64,000 nt of DNA from Nitrospira sp. (GTDB taxonomy: Bacteria; Nitrospirota; Nitrospiria; Nitrospirales; Nitrospiraceae), in NCBI GenBank assembly GCA_005116745.1, contig SWDS01000001.1:1-64000 (forward strand), in the 5' to 3' direction. The position numbers and the translations under genes were made by a program. The notes under the pieces are model-generated. The model had not been told where the DNA came from. It searched no databases and was given only the letters and a program-made list of their open reading frames with translations. Each line of letters begins with the position of its first letter. Within the stretch, counting starts at the first letter, position 1. Positions 9,563 through 18,693 of the stretch are shown piece by piece.

Positions 9563-10984
9563 TTAGAAACCGATGCGGACAGAAAGCCCACCTGCGTGCG
9601 CAGTGTTTTGGTAAAACCCATTGACTCCTGCTGGAGACGGAGCATTCTCCGAAATGGTTCTTGGTTCGTAGAGCGACACCTGGTACGACAGGTCCACACC
9701 GACGACTTTTGCCTTTATCGAGCCGATTCCAAGGCTGCCGCAGGAGATCAATCCGAAAAGCGATCCATTTCCCCTACAGAGCAATCCGACGCCCGTCGAA
9801 ATGATATGAAGATCGGCTGACGGGATCGCGGGATTGAACGTGGCGTCTGGGACCTGTGTTTGTAGATTCGAATAGCCGCCTCGTACGGCTACTTCCCACC
9901 CTGGCAATCGATCCATCTTTAGCCATCGATACTCAGTTCCCACTAAAATGGCATAGGTGCTTTTCCAGTTTTGAGGTTGTTCAAGAATGACCGTTCCATC
10001 ACGTCGTCGAAGATCTAAGTTTCTGACCGATTTCCAGCCTATATAGTCGACATTCAGTTCAAGTTTCCACTCGTGTTCAGCATTCCGGACTGGCCACACT
10101 GCGATACCACCAGTGATGACTTGAGGCAGCACCAAGGTTGTCGTTGTGTCTTGAAACTTCACGCCGTTATTCAACCACACGCCATCCAAATGGAGCGTGG
10201 CCTGACTTCGGTAGACAACGGCAACGTTCACAATCGGTAATCCATCTGCGTTCCGCAATGCGGTATATAACGTGCCGATGTTAAAGCCAAGCGCGGTATC
10301 TTTTCCATTCACCTCAACCCTATTCCCAGGGGGGAGGATTCGTTGGAATTCGGCGTGGCCCTCTCCGAACAGACTGGAAAAGGTGTAGATGTCGATCCCT
10401 GCTCCAATCGAGAGATCCGGAAGAAGCTGATACGCGAACGTCGGCTTGATATCGAACAACGGCAATGCGCTGAATATCGTGGTGGCACTAAAAGGACTCG
10501 TACTTGGCCACCTCGTCGCTGAACCAAACGGGGTTGTGACCCCCACCCCTACCGTGAGCTTATCAAGCAGAGGGATACCAAGGCCTTGGAGATTTGCCGT
10601 CACATAGGTATGGGCGGGGGGAGGCCACGCAACGACGCCATCATGATCACCAGCCGTCGTGGTACCGTCCGGACTTCTATGGCTGAGCGGGCCACCGACA
10701 AGGAGTCCCCCTGCCATGATTTGCACACCACGGAGCTGAGTCATTCCAGCTGGGTTGTAATGCAACGCAGATGGATTGTCGGCCTGAGCCGCGAAGGCAT
10801 TGCCCATCCCAGACGCAGCTGCTCCCTGTCCTTGGATGCGGGGAATCTGAGCAAACGCCGGTGAGGAGCACCAGGTGGCGCTGAAAAGAATCAGCAGCAG
10901 GGAGAATCCGCTTATGATGAACTGTCTCAATGGGAACAGACGTCGAGTCTTCTGGACGAGCCCACAGTGGCACTGACCTAGCAT
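9563..10984 (-). CDS. FadL/OmpP1/TodX-family outer membrane transport protein
   Basis: This 473-residue protein is related to the FadL family of 14-strand beta-barrels that pass hydrophobic compounds across the outer membrane. A cleavable signal lies at about residues 20-46, ending in SPAFAQ. It is followed by the family plug/hatch pattern GAAASGMGNAFAAQADNPSA and HYNPAGMTQL, and the chain ends in RIGF with a C-terminal aromatic residue, as outer-membrane barrels do. I placed the start at 10984, ten bases after the kinase stop, because an upstream in-frame start lies inside the kinase and would bury the signal peptide. The substrate is unknown. It is probably co-transcribed with the hybrid kinase. 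Confidence 0.82.
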   Translation of the reverse strand: MLGQCHCGLVQKTRRLFPLRQFIISGFSLLLILFSATWCSSPAFAQIPRIQGQGAAASGMGNAFAAQADNPSALHYNPAGMTQLRGVQIMAGGLLVGGPLSHRSPDGTTTAGDHDGVVAWPPPAHTYVTANLQGLGIPLLDKLTVGVGVTTPFGSATRWPSTSPFSATTIFSALPLFDIKPTFAYQLLPDLSIGAGIDIYTFSSLFGEGHAEFQRILPPGNRVEVNGKDTALGFNIGTLYTALRNADGLPIVNVAVVYRSQATLHLDGVWLNNGVKFQDTTTTLVLPQVITGGIAVWPVRNAEHEWKLELNVDYIGWKSVRNLDLRRRDGTVILEQPQNWKSTYAILVGTEYRWLKMDRLPGWEVAVRGGYSNLQTQVPDATFNPAIPSADLHIISTGVGLLCRGNGSLFGLISCGSLGIGSIKAKVVGVDLSYQVSLYEPRTISENAPSPAGVNGFYQNTAHAGGLSVRIGF

Positions 10985-10994
10985 ACCGCGAAGG

Positions 10995-13853
10995 TCATGC
11001 ACGTCGGAACCACCGATCCATGGTTTGTTGAAGTTGGCCTGCGTCGAACGGTTTAAGCAGGTAGGCTTGAGCGCCCAACCCGATAGCCCGCACGGCAAGT
11101 TCCTGAGATCCCGACGCCGTAATCATGATAATCGGAAGGTGTTGATTCGTCAGACGCACCCGTCGTAGCACTTCCAGGCCGTCGATCTGACCGATTCCAA
11201 TGTCGAGAATCATCCCATCGAACTCTCGTGACTCAAGCAGTGTCAGCGCGTGACAGCCATCGAATGCCGAAAACGTCTGATACCCTTCTGCTATGAGTCG
11301 GTCATGAAGCAGTTGCTGAATGTCGGTATCATCATCCACCACTAAGATGTGTTGGCTCAGGAGATGGGATTCAAGTAAAAGTGGGACCTTCACGGCATGG
11401 ATCGGAATCGTGAAGGACAGTTCTGCGCCACCCTCGGGACGATTACGAGCTGCCACCTCCCCTCCTTGCAGCTCCACTAGTGTTTTCACGATGGACAGCC
11501 CAAGTCCCAACCCTTTGGGGGCAGTACGTTGGCCTTGCTGGATACGGAAGAAAGGGTCAAAAATCTTGTCCAGGTATTCCGGAGCAATACCGGGGCCCGT
11601 GTCCCGAATCAGAACCATTGCCGTGCGGTGAGTCGGCAACTCGCAGGCAACCGACACGGCTCCGCCCGGTGGGGTGAACTTGATGGCATTTTGCACCAGA
11701 TTGACGACCGTCTGGATTAACCGATCACGATCTGCCCACACGACGACATCCGTGCCGGCACAATGAAATTCCAGTGACTGCTGCTTGGCCTGAGCCAACG
11801 GTTTTAGTTGCTCAATCACGTCGGCGAGACAGGGTTCGATTTCGACATCGGCCGCATGCACCTCTAAGCGCCCTGTCTCGATACGGGTGCGATCGAGGAG
11901 ATCCTCGATCATCCGAACCAGCCGATCTGAATTGTCCGACATGCGCACGAGATAGCGCTGCTGCTTCTCATTCAGCGGTCCGGTCAGTCCGTCCAGCAGA
12001 TTTTGGATGAATCCCTTGATGGACGTGAGCGGTGTTCTCAGTTCATGAGACACATGGGAGAGGAATTGCGCACGCAAGCGGTCGGCTCGCTCAAGAGCTT
12101 CAGTGCGCTCTTTGACTTTGACCTCCAACCCCTGATTCCACTCTTCGATCTGCTGGTAGGCCGAGGCGTTATCCAGCGCGATGGAGACTTGACTCGCGAC
12201 CGTCATCATCAGTTCCAAATCGTCTTCCGTCACGCTTTGATTGTGTGAGCGATCAACCGTCAACATGCCCCAGATACGGTCTTGGGTCTTGATGGGAACC
12301 ACAATCAGGGCTTTGGTCCCGCTCAATTCGGCTAACCGTTGATTGAGGGGATGGAGGCTGTGCCGTATCGACTCGATATCCTTGATCAACAGTGGGCGTC
12401 CTTGAAGAACCACCGTCCCCTCGGGACTCTCACAATCAGTAATTGGAATCCGACAGGACTGGGCGAACGTTTCAACCTCCGCAGGCGCGCCAATCAGACG
12501 GATATGTTGGACGCTCTGCTCACAAGGATCAAACATGGACACCATGGCACTGTTGTAGTTGAGCTCGTGCGTCAGGGCTTCCAACACCTGGTGCAAGAGC
12601 GCATCTCGTTCGAAGGTCGAGCCAAATGAGAGCCCCGCTCGGTGAAGCGCCGTGAGTTGTGCCACTTTCCGACGCAACTCCACCCGCATTTGCTCTTGTT
12701 CCAAATAGGCTTCGCGCAATTCTTCATGACGGGATTCGACGAATGTAATCTGTTCTTGGATCAAGGCCTCGCGTCGTTCGCTCTCACGAAGCAGCCGTCG
12801 ATTGACCATGATGCCGACGGCGAGGATCGGGCACAGTCCGACTAACAACACCTCGCCGAGACTCACCGTCGGATTCAGAACACCGACTCCCGCCATGAGA
12901 GCAAGCCCCACCACCCCTCCCCCTACAAACCATGCAAAACTCTGTTGGGCCTGAGGCAAGGACTCAACGCGGGTCGCTACCGAAGCGTGTGCAGCCTGGG
13001 CATTCTCGACGCCGACGACAGACTCACTGCTCAGTCGAGTCGGACGTGTCTGTTCAAGAGGTGAGGTTGCTCGCCAGAATCGCTTCCGATACCGGCTCTT
13101 CTCCTGCCATCGAATTGTCCACTGACACCATTCATCATCATTGCCGATACAGGACGTCTCGATCGCTTCTGCCTGAGAGAGGCCGTGGATGCGATGGGCC
13201 ATGGCGACCATGATGCCTTGTGCAGATTGACACACCAGGCAGGCACACCGCCTGCGGTACGATCCAAACTGCCGAAGCGTTCGGTCGGTAAACCGCATCC
13301 CCACCGCAGCCGTGCTGCTCGTGACTTCCACCACACGGAACTCCACGGACCCAGACGTAAACTTATTCCCAAAGTAGGGAAACATCGTGTAGATCTGTGA
13401 CAGCGAAAATGGGCGAGTCAGGGCCAGCATGATGGGCGAGACTTTTTCCGCCCCTGCTTTAAACGCAAAGCGGGGATCGCCCGAGATCCGTTCACAAAAC
13501 TCATAGAGATACGACGTAAATTCGTACGAGTAGCTGTTCCACGGATTCTTCAACAGCTCCGGAGTCACATGATAGATGGGATCCTTGATGCGATCATTTA
13601 AAAGGCCGCACAACTCCTCGACCGCTTCTTTTCCTGCCGACGCTCCTCCCGCAGACGTCACTAACTTCTCTAAAAAGACCGTCACCGCCCTGATGCTGAC
13701 GCCGCCAAGATCTCGGATCGTCTGACCCTGTTCATCCAACCCGAACGGGCGAAACACCATGGCGCCCTGCTCAAGAATGGTTCGATCTTTTGGTAAGAGT
13801 TCGATGTTCGCGAAAGACTTGGCCTCGACAATGTCGAGCGTGCTGCTTGTCAT
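10995..13853 (-). CDS. hybrid sensor histidine kinase (V4R-like sensor, TM, GAF, HisKA, HATPase, receiver)
   Basis: This is a 952-residue membrane-anchored kinase. Residues about 100-250 resemble the V4R/4-vinyl-reductase sensor module (FCERISGDPRF, then Cys near 235 and 243 in CIGNDDEWCQW), a small-molecule or metal-binding fold. Two hydrophobic spans follow at about 307-325 and 331-350, then a coiled coil, a GAF domain (about 405-565), the phospho-acceptor His603 in SHVSHELRTPLTSIKG, the N-box around QNAIKF (721-726), G-boxes DTGPG (751-755) and GLGLGLS (781-787), and a receiver domain with the acidic pocket DDD (840-842) and phospho-acceptor Asp884. No partner regulator lies beside it, so the internal receiver may act alone or pass phosphate on. 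The FadL-like porin gene follows within ten bases. Confidence 0.88.
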   Translation of the reverse strand: MTSSTLDIVEAKSFANIELLPKDRTILEQGAMVFRPFGLDEQGQTIRDLGGVSIRAVTVFLEKLVTSAGGASAGKEAVEELCGLLNDRIKDPIYHVTPELLKNPWNSYSYEFTSYLYEFCERISGDPRFAFKAGAEKVSPIMLALTRPFSLSQIYTMFPYFGNKFTSGSVEFRVVEVTSSTAAVGMRFTDRTLRQFGSYRRRCACLVCQSAQGIMVAMAHRIHGLSQAEAIETSCIGNDDEWCQWTIRWQEKSRYRKRFWRATSPLEQTRPTRLSSESVVGVENAQAAHASVATRVESLPQAQQSFAWFVGGGVVGLALMAGVGVLNPTVSLGEVLLVGLCPILAVGIMVNRRLLRESERREALIQEQITFVESRHEELREAYLEQEQMRVELRRKVAQLTALHRAGLSFGSTFERDALLHQVLEALTHELNYNSAMVSMFDPCEQSVQHIRLIGAPAEVETFAQSCRIPITDCESPEGTVVLQGRPLLIKDIESIRHSLHPLNQRLAELSGTKALIVVPIKTQDRIWGMLTVDRSHNQSVTEDDLELMMTVASQVSIALDNASAYQQIEEWNQGLEVKVKERTEALERADRLRAQFLSHVSHELRTPLTSIKGFIQNLLDGLTGPLNEKQQRYLVRMSDNSDRLVRMIEDLLDRTRIETGRLEVHAADVEIEPCLADVIEQLKPLAQAKQQSLEFHCAGTDVVVWADRDRLIQTVVNLVQNAIKFTPPGGAVSVACELPTHRTAMVLIRDTGPGIAPEYLDKIFDPFFRIQQGQRTAPKGLGLGLSIVKTLVELQGGEVAARNRPEGGAELSFTIPIHAVKVPLLLESHLLSQHILVVDDDTDIQQLLHDRLIAEGYQTFSAFDGCHALTLLESREFDGMILDIGIGQIDGLEVLRRVRLTNQHLPIIMITASGSQELAVRAIGLGAQAYLLKPFDAGQLQQTMDRWFRRA

Positions 13854-14173
13854 GGCGTCATCCCCTCAGACAACAGGTCCATGGGACGGAACTGGGCGCG
13901 GTGTTGAGCGCTGTCAGCCGGTACGGCAGCCGATGGATTGCACAGAGCAGAGATGTTGATCTACCTGCTCAGTTCACCTACGGGAATAGCACGTATGGCT
14001 CGCGGAGTATATCGACGACCGCGTGAGCTTTGCAATACGAAGGTTGAGCCCCTTCCATCTGTGGGGAGAAGCCGGTCAAAAGGTGGGACTGGCTGCGAGG
14101 GAACTACCTGAGGGGCTGATCCTCTCGGTTCGCGGGACACGGGTATCGGCAGAGTGCCGAAGGATGCACGCTG
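13854..14173. other. intergenic stretch without a supported gene
   Basis: This is 320 bases between the start of the hybrid kinase and the end of the thiamine-binding-like gene. A short plus-strand frame from a GTG at 14022 runs to 14195, but it has no ribosome binding site and overlaps the neighbouring gene. The kinase promoter should lie near its right-hand kinase end; I see no clear -10/-35 pair. Confidence 0.5.
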
Positions 14174-14482
14174 CTAGTGTCTCACTGACCGCTTGAGCTT
14201 TTTTTCAACGCTGGCCACCTTGCTCTGGAGACGTCCGGCATGGCCCTTTCGGTAATCAACTTTGATTGTGCAGGAAATGCGGTTGCAGTCCTTTTTCATC
14301 CGCTCATAGCATCGCTGCACCACCGAAAAGACCTCCTCCCATTCGCCTTCTAAAACCGTGCCCATCGGATTTAATCGATACGCGACCCCACTCTTATCAA
14401 TAATATCGAGAGAACGGGCCACATATTTCCCGACACTCTCGCCCTTTCCCAACGGCGACATGCTGAACTCCAGTAGGACCAT
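14174..14482 (-). CDS. MTH1187/YqgV-family (UPF0045) thiamine-binding protein
   Basis: This is a 102-residue cytoplasmic protein of the MTH1187/UPF0045 family, ferredoxin-like folds that bind thiamine or related compounds. The pattern LEFSMSPLGKGESVGKYVAR at the N-terminus, YRLNPMGTVLEGEWEEVF in the middle and a charged helix near the end all fit. Length is normal. AGGAGA upstream of ATG 14482 is a good ribosome binding site. It lies eight bases downstream of the siroheme gene and is likely in the same transcript, which says little about its job. Confidence 0.82.
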   Translation of the reverse strand: MVLLEFSMSPLGKGESVGKYVARSLDIIDKSGVAYRLNPMGTVLEGEWEEVFSVVQRCYERMKKDCNRISCTIKVDYRKGHAGRLQSKVASVEKKLKRSVRH

Positions 14483-14490
14483 TGTGTCTC

Positions 14491-15153
14491 CTATTGCTGT
14501 GTGGCATCAGGTTGTGCGTTTGCCACCGCCTGAGCCCGCCTTTCCAACCAGACGTTGGGGTATCGGACCTTGCCGAGGAAACGAAAACCGTCTAACGCCT
14601 CGCGCAGGAGTGCCCGCCGCGTCTCGAAATCCGGCTCACTTGCCTTGGCCTGTTCACGTAGTTGCCCAAGCCACTCGACGAAATCAATGAATTCTGCATC
14701 GAGGATCTGTTCCAAATCCTCTTTCATAAATCCGGAAAGAGCCGGTGCCACTCCGCTTGTACTAATCGCGACTCGCACATGACCCACTGCCACAACAGCG
14801 GGCATCGTGACGCTGCTTGCCTCTGGGTAATCTACTGACCAAAGCAGCACACGCTTTTCTCTGGCTTGAGCCACCAACATTTGAGCAAAGTCACGATCGC
14901 CCCGAAGGGTATTGAGAATGAGAATGACGTGTTCGAGATCCGTGTCGCGAAAATGTCGCCCACGATGGATAATCTTACCCGAAGCCGCCAGAAAGCGTAA
15001 CGGTTCATTCAGCGTGGGACTGATCACCGTGACTCGCGCACCGGACTCGAGCAGGCGCTGAGATTTTTCCGATGCCTCCTCATCGCCACCGATCACCAGG
15101 ACCGGCCAGCCTCTTACATCCAAGACCAAGGGAAAACCAGGATTGGCAACCAT
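14491..15153 (-). CDS. siroheme synthase N-terminal-type protein (precorrin-2 dehydrogenase / sirohydrochlorin ferrochelatase)
   Basis: This is a 220-residue Met8/CysG-N-like enzyme that oxidises precorrin-2 with NAD and may insert iron to give siroheme. The NAD-binding fold begins FPLVLDVRGWPVLVIGGDEEA, with a modified glycine motif (VIGGDEEAS in place of the usual GGGxVA). SVTMPAVVAVGHVRVAISTSG and PALSGFMKEDLE match the later family blocks. I chose ATG 15153 because GGGAG lies five bases upstream; a longer start at 15240 would add 29 non-conserved residues. There is no fused methyltransferase domain. Confidence 0.82.
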   Translation of the reverse strand: MVANPGFPLVLDVRGWPVLVIGGDEEASEKSQRLLESGARVTVISPTLNEPLRFLAASGKIIHRGRHFRDTDLEHVILILNTLRGDRDFAQMLVAQAREKRVLLWSVDYPEASSVTMPAVVAVGHVRVAISTSGVAPALSGFMKEDLEQILDAEFIDFVEWLGQLREQAKASEPDFETRRALLREALDGFRFLGKVRYPNVWLERRAQAVANAQPDATQQ

Positions 15154-15379
15154 GACGTGACTCCCAATTTGACTGAATGGCTCAGTATCTGAGAATGAAC
15201 CTCCATCATGCAAGTGGGATTTCGAAAATCCACAGCTCATTTCCCATTTTGGTCAGTCCGTCGCTATAATGCAGCACACTCGAATGAGTGGAATGATTTC
15301 GTGCGCAATATTGGAAGACTGTCCGGAGGGGGGCGGTTACGGACCGATTGGCTTCTGACGATGACGTCAACCCTGCGCG

Positions 15380-15925
15380 CTAGGTGTCAGCTGGATCTGC
15401 ATCCAGCTCCATATTCCAATAGAGATAATCACGCCAGCTTTCCGGTGTGTTGCGAATGCCGATGGTAATGGTAATGACGGGGCTCCACCGAGGTTTCACC
15501 GGCCGCTTTTTCAACTTCATGCTGGCTTCTTCCGGCGTCCGCCCGCTCTTCCGATTGTTACAGCGCCAGCAGGCAGTAACGATGTTTTCCCACGTCTTTT
15601 TCCCACCTTTGGCGATGGGCACGACATGATCAAATGTCAGTTCTTCAGTCCGAAATTTGTGATTACAGTATTGGCAACAGTACCCATCTCGCGTAAAAAT
15701 GTTGATACGGGAAAACTTGACGGCGCGGTGACTGTCCTTCAACTTCACCAGTCTCAACAGGCGCATCACCGAGGGAAGCTTGATCGACAGAGAAATCCCG
15801 TGGATTTCCCTATCGTAGACCTCCAAGACTTCGACTTTTCCTTGCCAGAGGAGCGCGATCGCTTTTTGCCAATGCACAACCCGGAGGGGTTCATAGGTCG
15901 CGTTGAGCAGGAGAGTCATTTCCAT
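15380..15925 (-). CDS. HNH endonuclease
   Basis: This is a 181-residue stand-alone HNH nuclease. The metal-ribbon Cys pairs are CQYC (84-87) and CWRC (119-122). The catalytic core is DHVVPIAKGGKKTWENIV (99-116), with His100 and Asn114 as expected. The N-terminal LLLNATYEPLRVVHWQKAI block is shared by a widespread bacterial HNH family of unknown role, often seen outside phage islands. Nothing near it marks it as mobile or as a restriction enzyme. Confidence 0.88.
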   Translation of the reverse strand: MEMTLLLNATYEPLRVVHWQKAIALLWQGKVEVLEVYDREIHGISLSIKLPSVMRLLRLVKLKDSHRAVKFSRINIFTRDGYCCQYCNHKFRTEELTFDHVVPIAKGGKKTWENIVTACWRCNNRKSGRTPEEASMKLKKRPVKPRWSPVITITIGIRNTPESWRDYLYWNMELDADPADT

Positions 15926-16083
15926 AGAGGAACCTCATCCCCAATCGGACCTCCAGGCCAGTCACGGAGTGTATCCGATGGGCATAGCTACCCGCTGCTA
16001 TTTCTATGCCATATGGTGGCGTTGAAATCAAGCAAGCGCCCTTCTGATGCCACATACGGCAGGCCAAGCGAGAGATGACGATC

Positions 16084-16413
16084 ATGAACGATTTCGTGAG
16101 AGTGGCCTTTACGCACGAGATTCCACCCGGCACAGGGCGAACAGTTGAAGTCGATGGGATCTGGATTGCGGTCTTCAACGTGGACGGAACTTTTCACGCG
16201 ATCGATAATTCCTGCCCCCACGCGGGCGGCCCGCTCGGAGAAGGGAAACTGTGCGACGCGGTTGTCGAATGTCCCTGGCATGGCTGGAAATTCAGCGTGA
16301 TCTCAGGAGAACGCGTCGGCAATCCGAATTTTCAGGTGGTGCGCTGCGAAGTTCGAATCCAAGAGAATGACGTTCAGATCGCCATCCCACCGACACTCAG
16401 AGAACCGGTCTAA
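16084..16413 (+). CDS. Rieske [2Fe-2S] ferredoxin-like protein (NirD/biphenyl-ferredoxin type)
   Basis: This is a 109-residue soluble Rieske protein. Cluster ligands are Cys44/His46 in SCPHAGGPLGEG and Cys63/His66 in CPWHGWKF, the standard CxH...CxxH pair. Such proteins act as small ferredoxins for oxygenases or as the small subunit of NirBD nitrite reductase. No oxygenase or reductase partner is adjacent, so the partner is unknown. The ATG at 16084 is preferred over 16075 for length. It converges with the next gene, and the two stop regions overlap by four bases. Confidence 0.86.
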   Translation: MNDFVRVAFTHEIPPGTGRTVEVDGIWIAVFNVDGTFHAIDNSCPHAGGPLGEGKLCDAVVECPWHGWKFSVISGERVGNPNFQVVRCEVRIQENDVQIAIPPTLREPV

Positions 16414-16892
16414 CTTTTTGACGGACCAGGCGGTGACGGTACTGTTCCGTCCTCAACATCAGGCGCTTTGGGCGTCACTCCGTCCGCCGGTAGCGAGGCC
16501 GCATTGACCTTCTTGAGTTTCAGATGGGCATGCCAAATGAATTCTCGCTCGAACCATTGGCCACGCACCCCCTGATCGCGAAGCTGTACACGGATCTCGT
16601 AGATATCTCCCTCGACATGCTTCACTCGCCATTCACCGAGTCGAACCCCTTGCCCACGATCCTTCATCATACGAACATGCTCGTTCATAGCCTGTAGGAC
16701 TGTCGGGTGACCGATCGCCTGAGAGCTCTGCACCAACGCCAACGCCTCAACTTCTCGCTGGTCTCTCGACGGGGTTGTCGATGGCAGCGTAGTCCATGCA
16801 TAGTAGAGTCCACCCAGCAGTAGGATTGCGACGACTGCATAGCGGATCAGCTGGGTGGCGAGCGATCGCGAAAAGATACGGCTGTTAGTCAT
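16410..16892 (-). CDS. hypothetical protein with N-terminal membrane anchor
   Basis: This 160-residue protein is not recognised. Residues about 15-33 form one hydrophobic span (IRYAVVAILLLGGLYYAW) after a basic N-terminus, so it is probably anchored in the inner membrane with the rest in the periplasm. The soluble part contains a WRVKHVEGDIYEIRVQLRDQ segment that looks like a small beta domain, and a Pro-rich, low-complexity tail. It stands alone on its strand. Confidence 0.6.
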   Translation of the reverse strand: MTNSRIFSRSLATQLIRYAVVAILLLGGLYYAWTTLPSTTPSRDQREVEALALVQSSQAIGHPTVLQAMNEHVRMMKDRGQGVRLGEWRVKHVEGDIYEIRVQLRDQGVRGQWFEREFIWHAHLKLKKVNAASLPADGVTPKAPDVEDGTVPSPPGPSKS

Positions 16893-17078
16893 GCAGATGT
16901 TGTCTCAAACCAACTCGTGAAACCTTGTGACCTGCACGGCATCTTAGGAAGGCCGGAACGCCATGTCAATGCAGCGTCGAGACCTGGCCGTGACGAGTGC
17001 CGCTTGTTTGGTGAAAAGCCGGTGTGTTACAAGTACGGGAAGGTTCTAAGATGGTCGGGCATAGAATGAGTACGGTGC

Positions 17079-17522
17079 ATGAAGTTCTTTTTATACGGTG
17101 ATCTCCTCAATCCTTCGCAACTCAAGCGGCGAGCCCCGGAACATAGATTTCTCTACCTCGCCACCTTGTCGGACCATACGGTGAAATTTTGCCGATGGTC
17201 GTCGCAATGGCGGTGTGGGCTTGCCAGTATCGTACCTTCACAAGGTGAAAAGACTTGGGGCGGGGTGTTTGAACTCACGGACGAAGATATACAAAGCATG
17301 GACCAGTTTGAGCAGGATGTGCCGCAGGGCACGTACCGCCACCTGCAAGTCACCATCTCGACCGATCGCGGAGAGAAGGAACTGGTCACCACCTACGCAG
17401 CGAACCCGATCGGGAAGTTTAAACCCAAAGACCACTACCTGGATTGGGTGCTGAAGGGACTCAAAGAGTGGAAGATTCCGGAGGACGTGATCCAGCAATG
17501 GGCGTCGTATAGGCCGAGGTAA
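17079..17522 (+). CDS. gamma-glutamylcyclotransferase-like (AIG2/GGCT) protein
   Basis: This 147-residue protein has the GGCT fold signature: FLYGDLLNP at the start (the YGxL substrate loop), GGVFELTDEDIQSMDQFE with the likely catalytic Glu at its end, and a Y-rich strand later. Family members cleave gamma-glutamyl compounds or trim toxic peptides; the substrate here is unknown. Length is normal. The ATG at 17079 has no strong ribosome binding site. Confidence 0.75.
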   Translation: MKFFLYGDLLNPSQLKRRAPEHRFLYLATLSDHTVKFCRWSSQWRCGLASIVPSQGEKTWGGVFELTDEDIQSMDQFEQDVPQGTYRHLQVTISTDRGEKELVTTYAANPIGKFKPKDHYLDWVLKGLKEWKIPEDVIQQWASYRPR

Positions 17523-17535
17523 TGCAGGCACTCAC

Positions 17536-17606
17536 AGCTTTCAGCTATCAACCATCAAATAGATTTTACGTTTGAGCCGACGGCTGATTGCTGACAGCTG
17601 GTAGCT
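17536..17606. repeat. imperfect inverted repeat of AGCT-rich arms
   Basis: The 15-base arm at 17536-17550 pairs at 12 of 15 positions with 17592-17606. A second AGCTGA-rich patch lies after the ferredoxin gene (about 17952-18027). Such AGCTGAT/GGCTGAT stretches look like short dispersed intergenic repeats flanking this gene. Confidence 0.4.
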
Positions 17607-17626
17607 CGACTTAGATTGAGGAGATT

Positions 17627-17953
17627 ATGCCAAAACCAAAATATCATATTCTTGTCTGTACCAATTCCCGCCCTCCTGGTCACCCCAAACCATCGTGTGG
17701 GTCAGCCGGTGCGGCACAGCTGCTGATGGCGTTCAACATGGGGCTGATGCAACGTTCTGTCCCACCAGGGGAAGTGTTGGTAAGCGCGACAGGCTGCCTT
17801 GGTCCTTGCGAGCAGGGTCCGACGGTTGTCGTCTATCCCGACAATACCTGGTATTCCAAGGTCACTGAGGGGGACGTCGCCACCATCCTTGATGAACATG
17901 TCGCGAAAGGGACACCGGCTGCGAAGCTGAATCCAGACTCTGTGTGGGAATAA
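17627..17953 (+). CDS. thioredoxin-like [2Fe-2S] ferredoxin
   Basis: This 108-residue protein has the thioredoxin-like ferredoxin pattern: Cys11 in HILVCTNSRPPG, Cys24 in KPSCGSAGA, and Cys57/Cys61 in TGCLGPCEQGP, the four cluster ligands. These small proteins are electron carriers or fused to hydrogenase and complex I subunits. It stands alone between repeat-rich gaps. ATTGAGGAG upstream gives a good start. The redox partner is not evident. Confidence 0.88.
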   Translation: MPKPKYHILVCTNSRPPGHPKPSCGSAGAAQLLMAFNMGLMQRSVPPGEVLVSATGCLGPCEQGPTVVVYPDNTWYSKVTEGDVATILDEHVAKGTPAAKLNPDSVWE

Positions 17954-18042
17954 GCTGAGCCACTGACGGGTGGCTTCGAGCGGTCAGCTGAGACTGACGC
18001 TTGATTGCTTCAGCTGATGGCTGATAGGGTTTCCTTTGACAC

Positions 18043-18555
18043 ATGAGTACACCCACTCATCACGAACACAAAGACCATGCACCCACCTCAATCGGGTGCA
18101 TGGTCATTACCTGTAGCGATACCCGCACACAAGAATCCGACACCAGTGGTCAGCTGATTCGTACGCTCCTTGAAGCGCGAGGCCATACCGTAGTCGGATA
18201 TCATCTCGTGAAGGACGATCCGGCCCAGATCCAGTTGTGGATCGCGCGCGGCGTGATCAACGACGCGGTGCAGGCTATCATCATCAACGGCGGCACCGGC
18301 ATTTCCAGGCGGGATTCCACGTTCGAAGCGGTAGACGAGATGTTGGAAAAACGCCTCGACGGATTCGGCGAAATCTTTCGGTTACTCACCTATCAAGACA
18401 TCGGCTCACCGGCGATTATGAGCCGGGCGACTGCCGGTGTCATCAAAGGCCGTGTTCTCTTTTCTACTCCTGGCTCAGAAAACGCCGTCCGCCTCGCGAT
18501 GGAAAAGCTCATTCTTCCCGAACTCGGACATCTCGTGAAAGAACTCAGCAAGTAA
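18043..18555 (+). CDS. moaB: molybdenum cofactor biosynthesis protein MoaB/Mog-like
   Basis: This is a 170-residue molybdopterin-binding protein of the MoaB/Mog fold, which adenylates molybdopterin before metal insertion in Mog-type members. Motifs are ITCSDTRTQESDTSG near 23-37, IIINGGTGISRRDSTFEAV (about 79-97, the substrate-binding GGTG), and the IFRLLTYQDIGSPAIMSRA segment. The N-terminal 15 residues are His-rich (THHEHKDH), a small oddity. No other moa genes are close. Confidence 0.88.
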   Translation: MSTPTHHEHKDHAPTSIGCMVITCSDTRTQESDTSGQLIRTLLEARGHTVVGYHLVKDDPAQIQLWIARGVINDAVQAIIINGGTGISRRDSTFEAVDEMLEKRLDGFGEIFRLLTYQDIGSPAIMSRATAGVIKGRVLFSTPGSENAVRLAMEKLILPELGHLVKELSK

Positions 18556-18693
18556 CGGTCATGGGTACGTGGTGAGGGACGAGATGTCTCCGAAGCTTCT
18601 CGAGGTATTCCATACTTGACGTGGTACACGCGTCGTGTTCGACTTGTATTTTCCCCTATTACAGACTCCTCGTACGCCATGAAGGAATTCGCC

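Noticed and set aside
14022-14195. 57-codon frame from a GTG
   Set aside because: No ribosome binding site; overlaps the end of the MTH1187-family gene.
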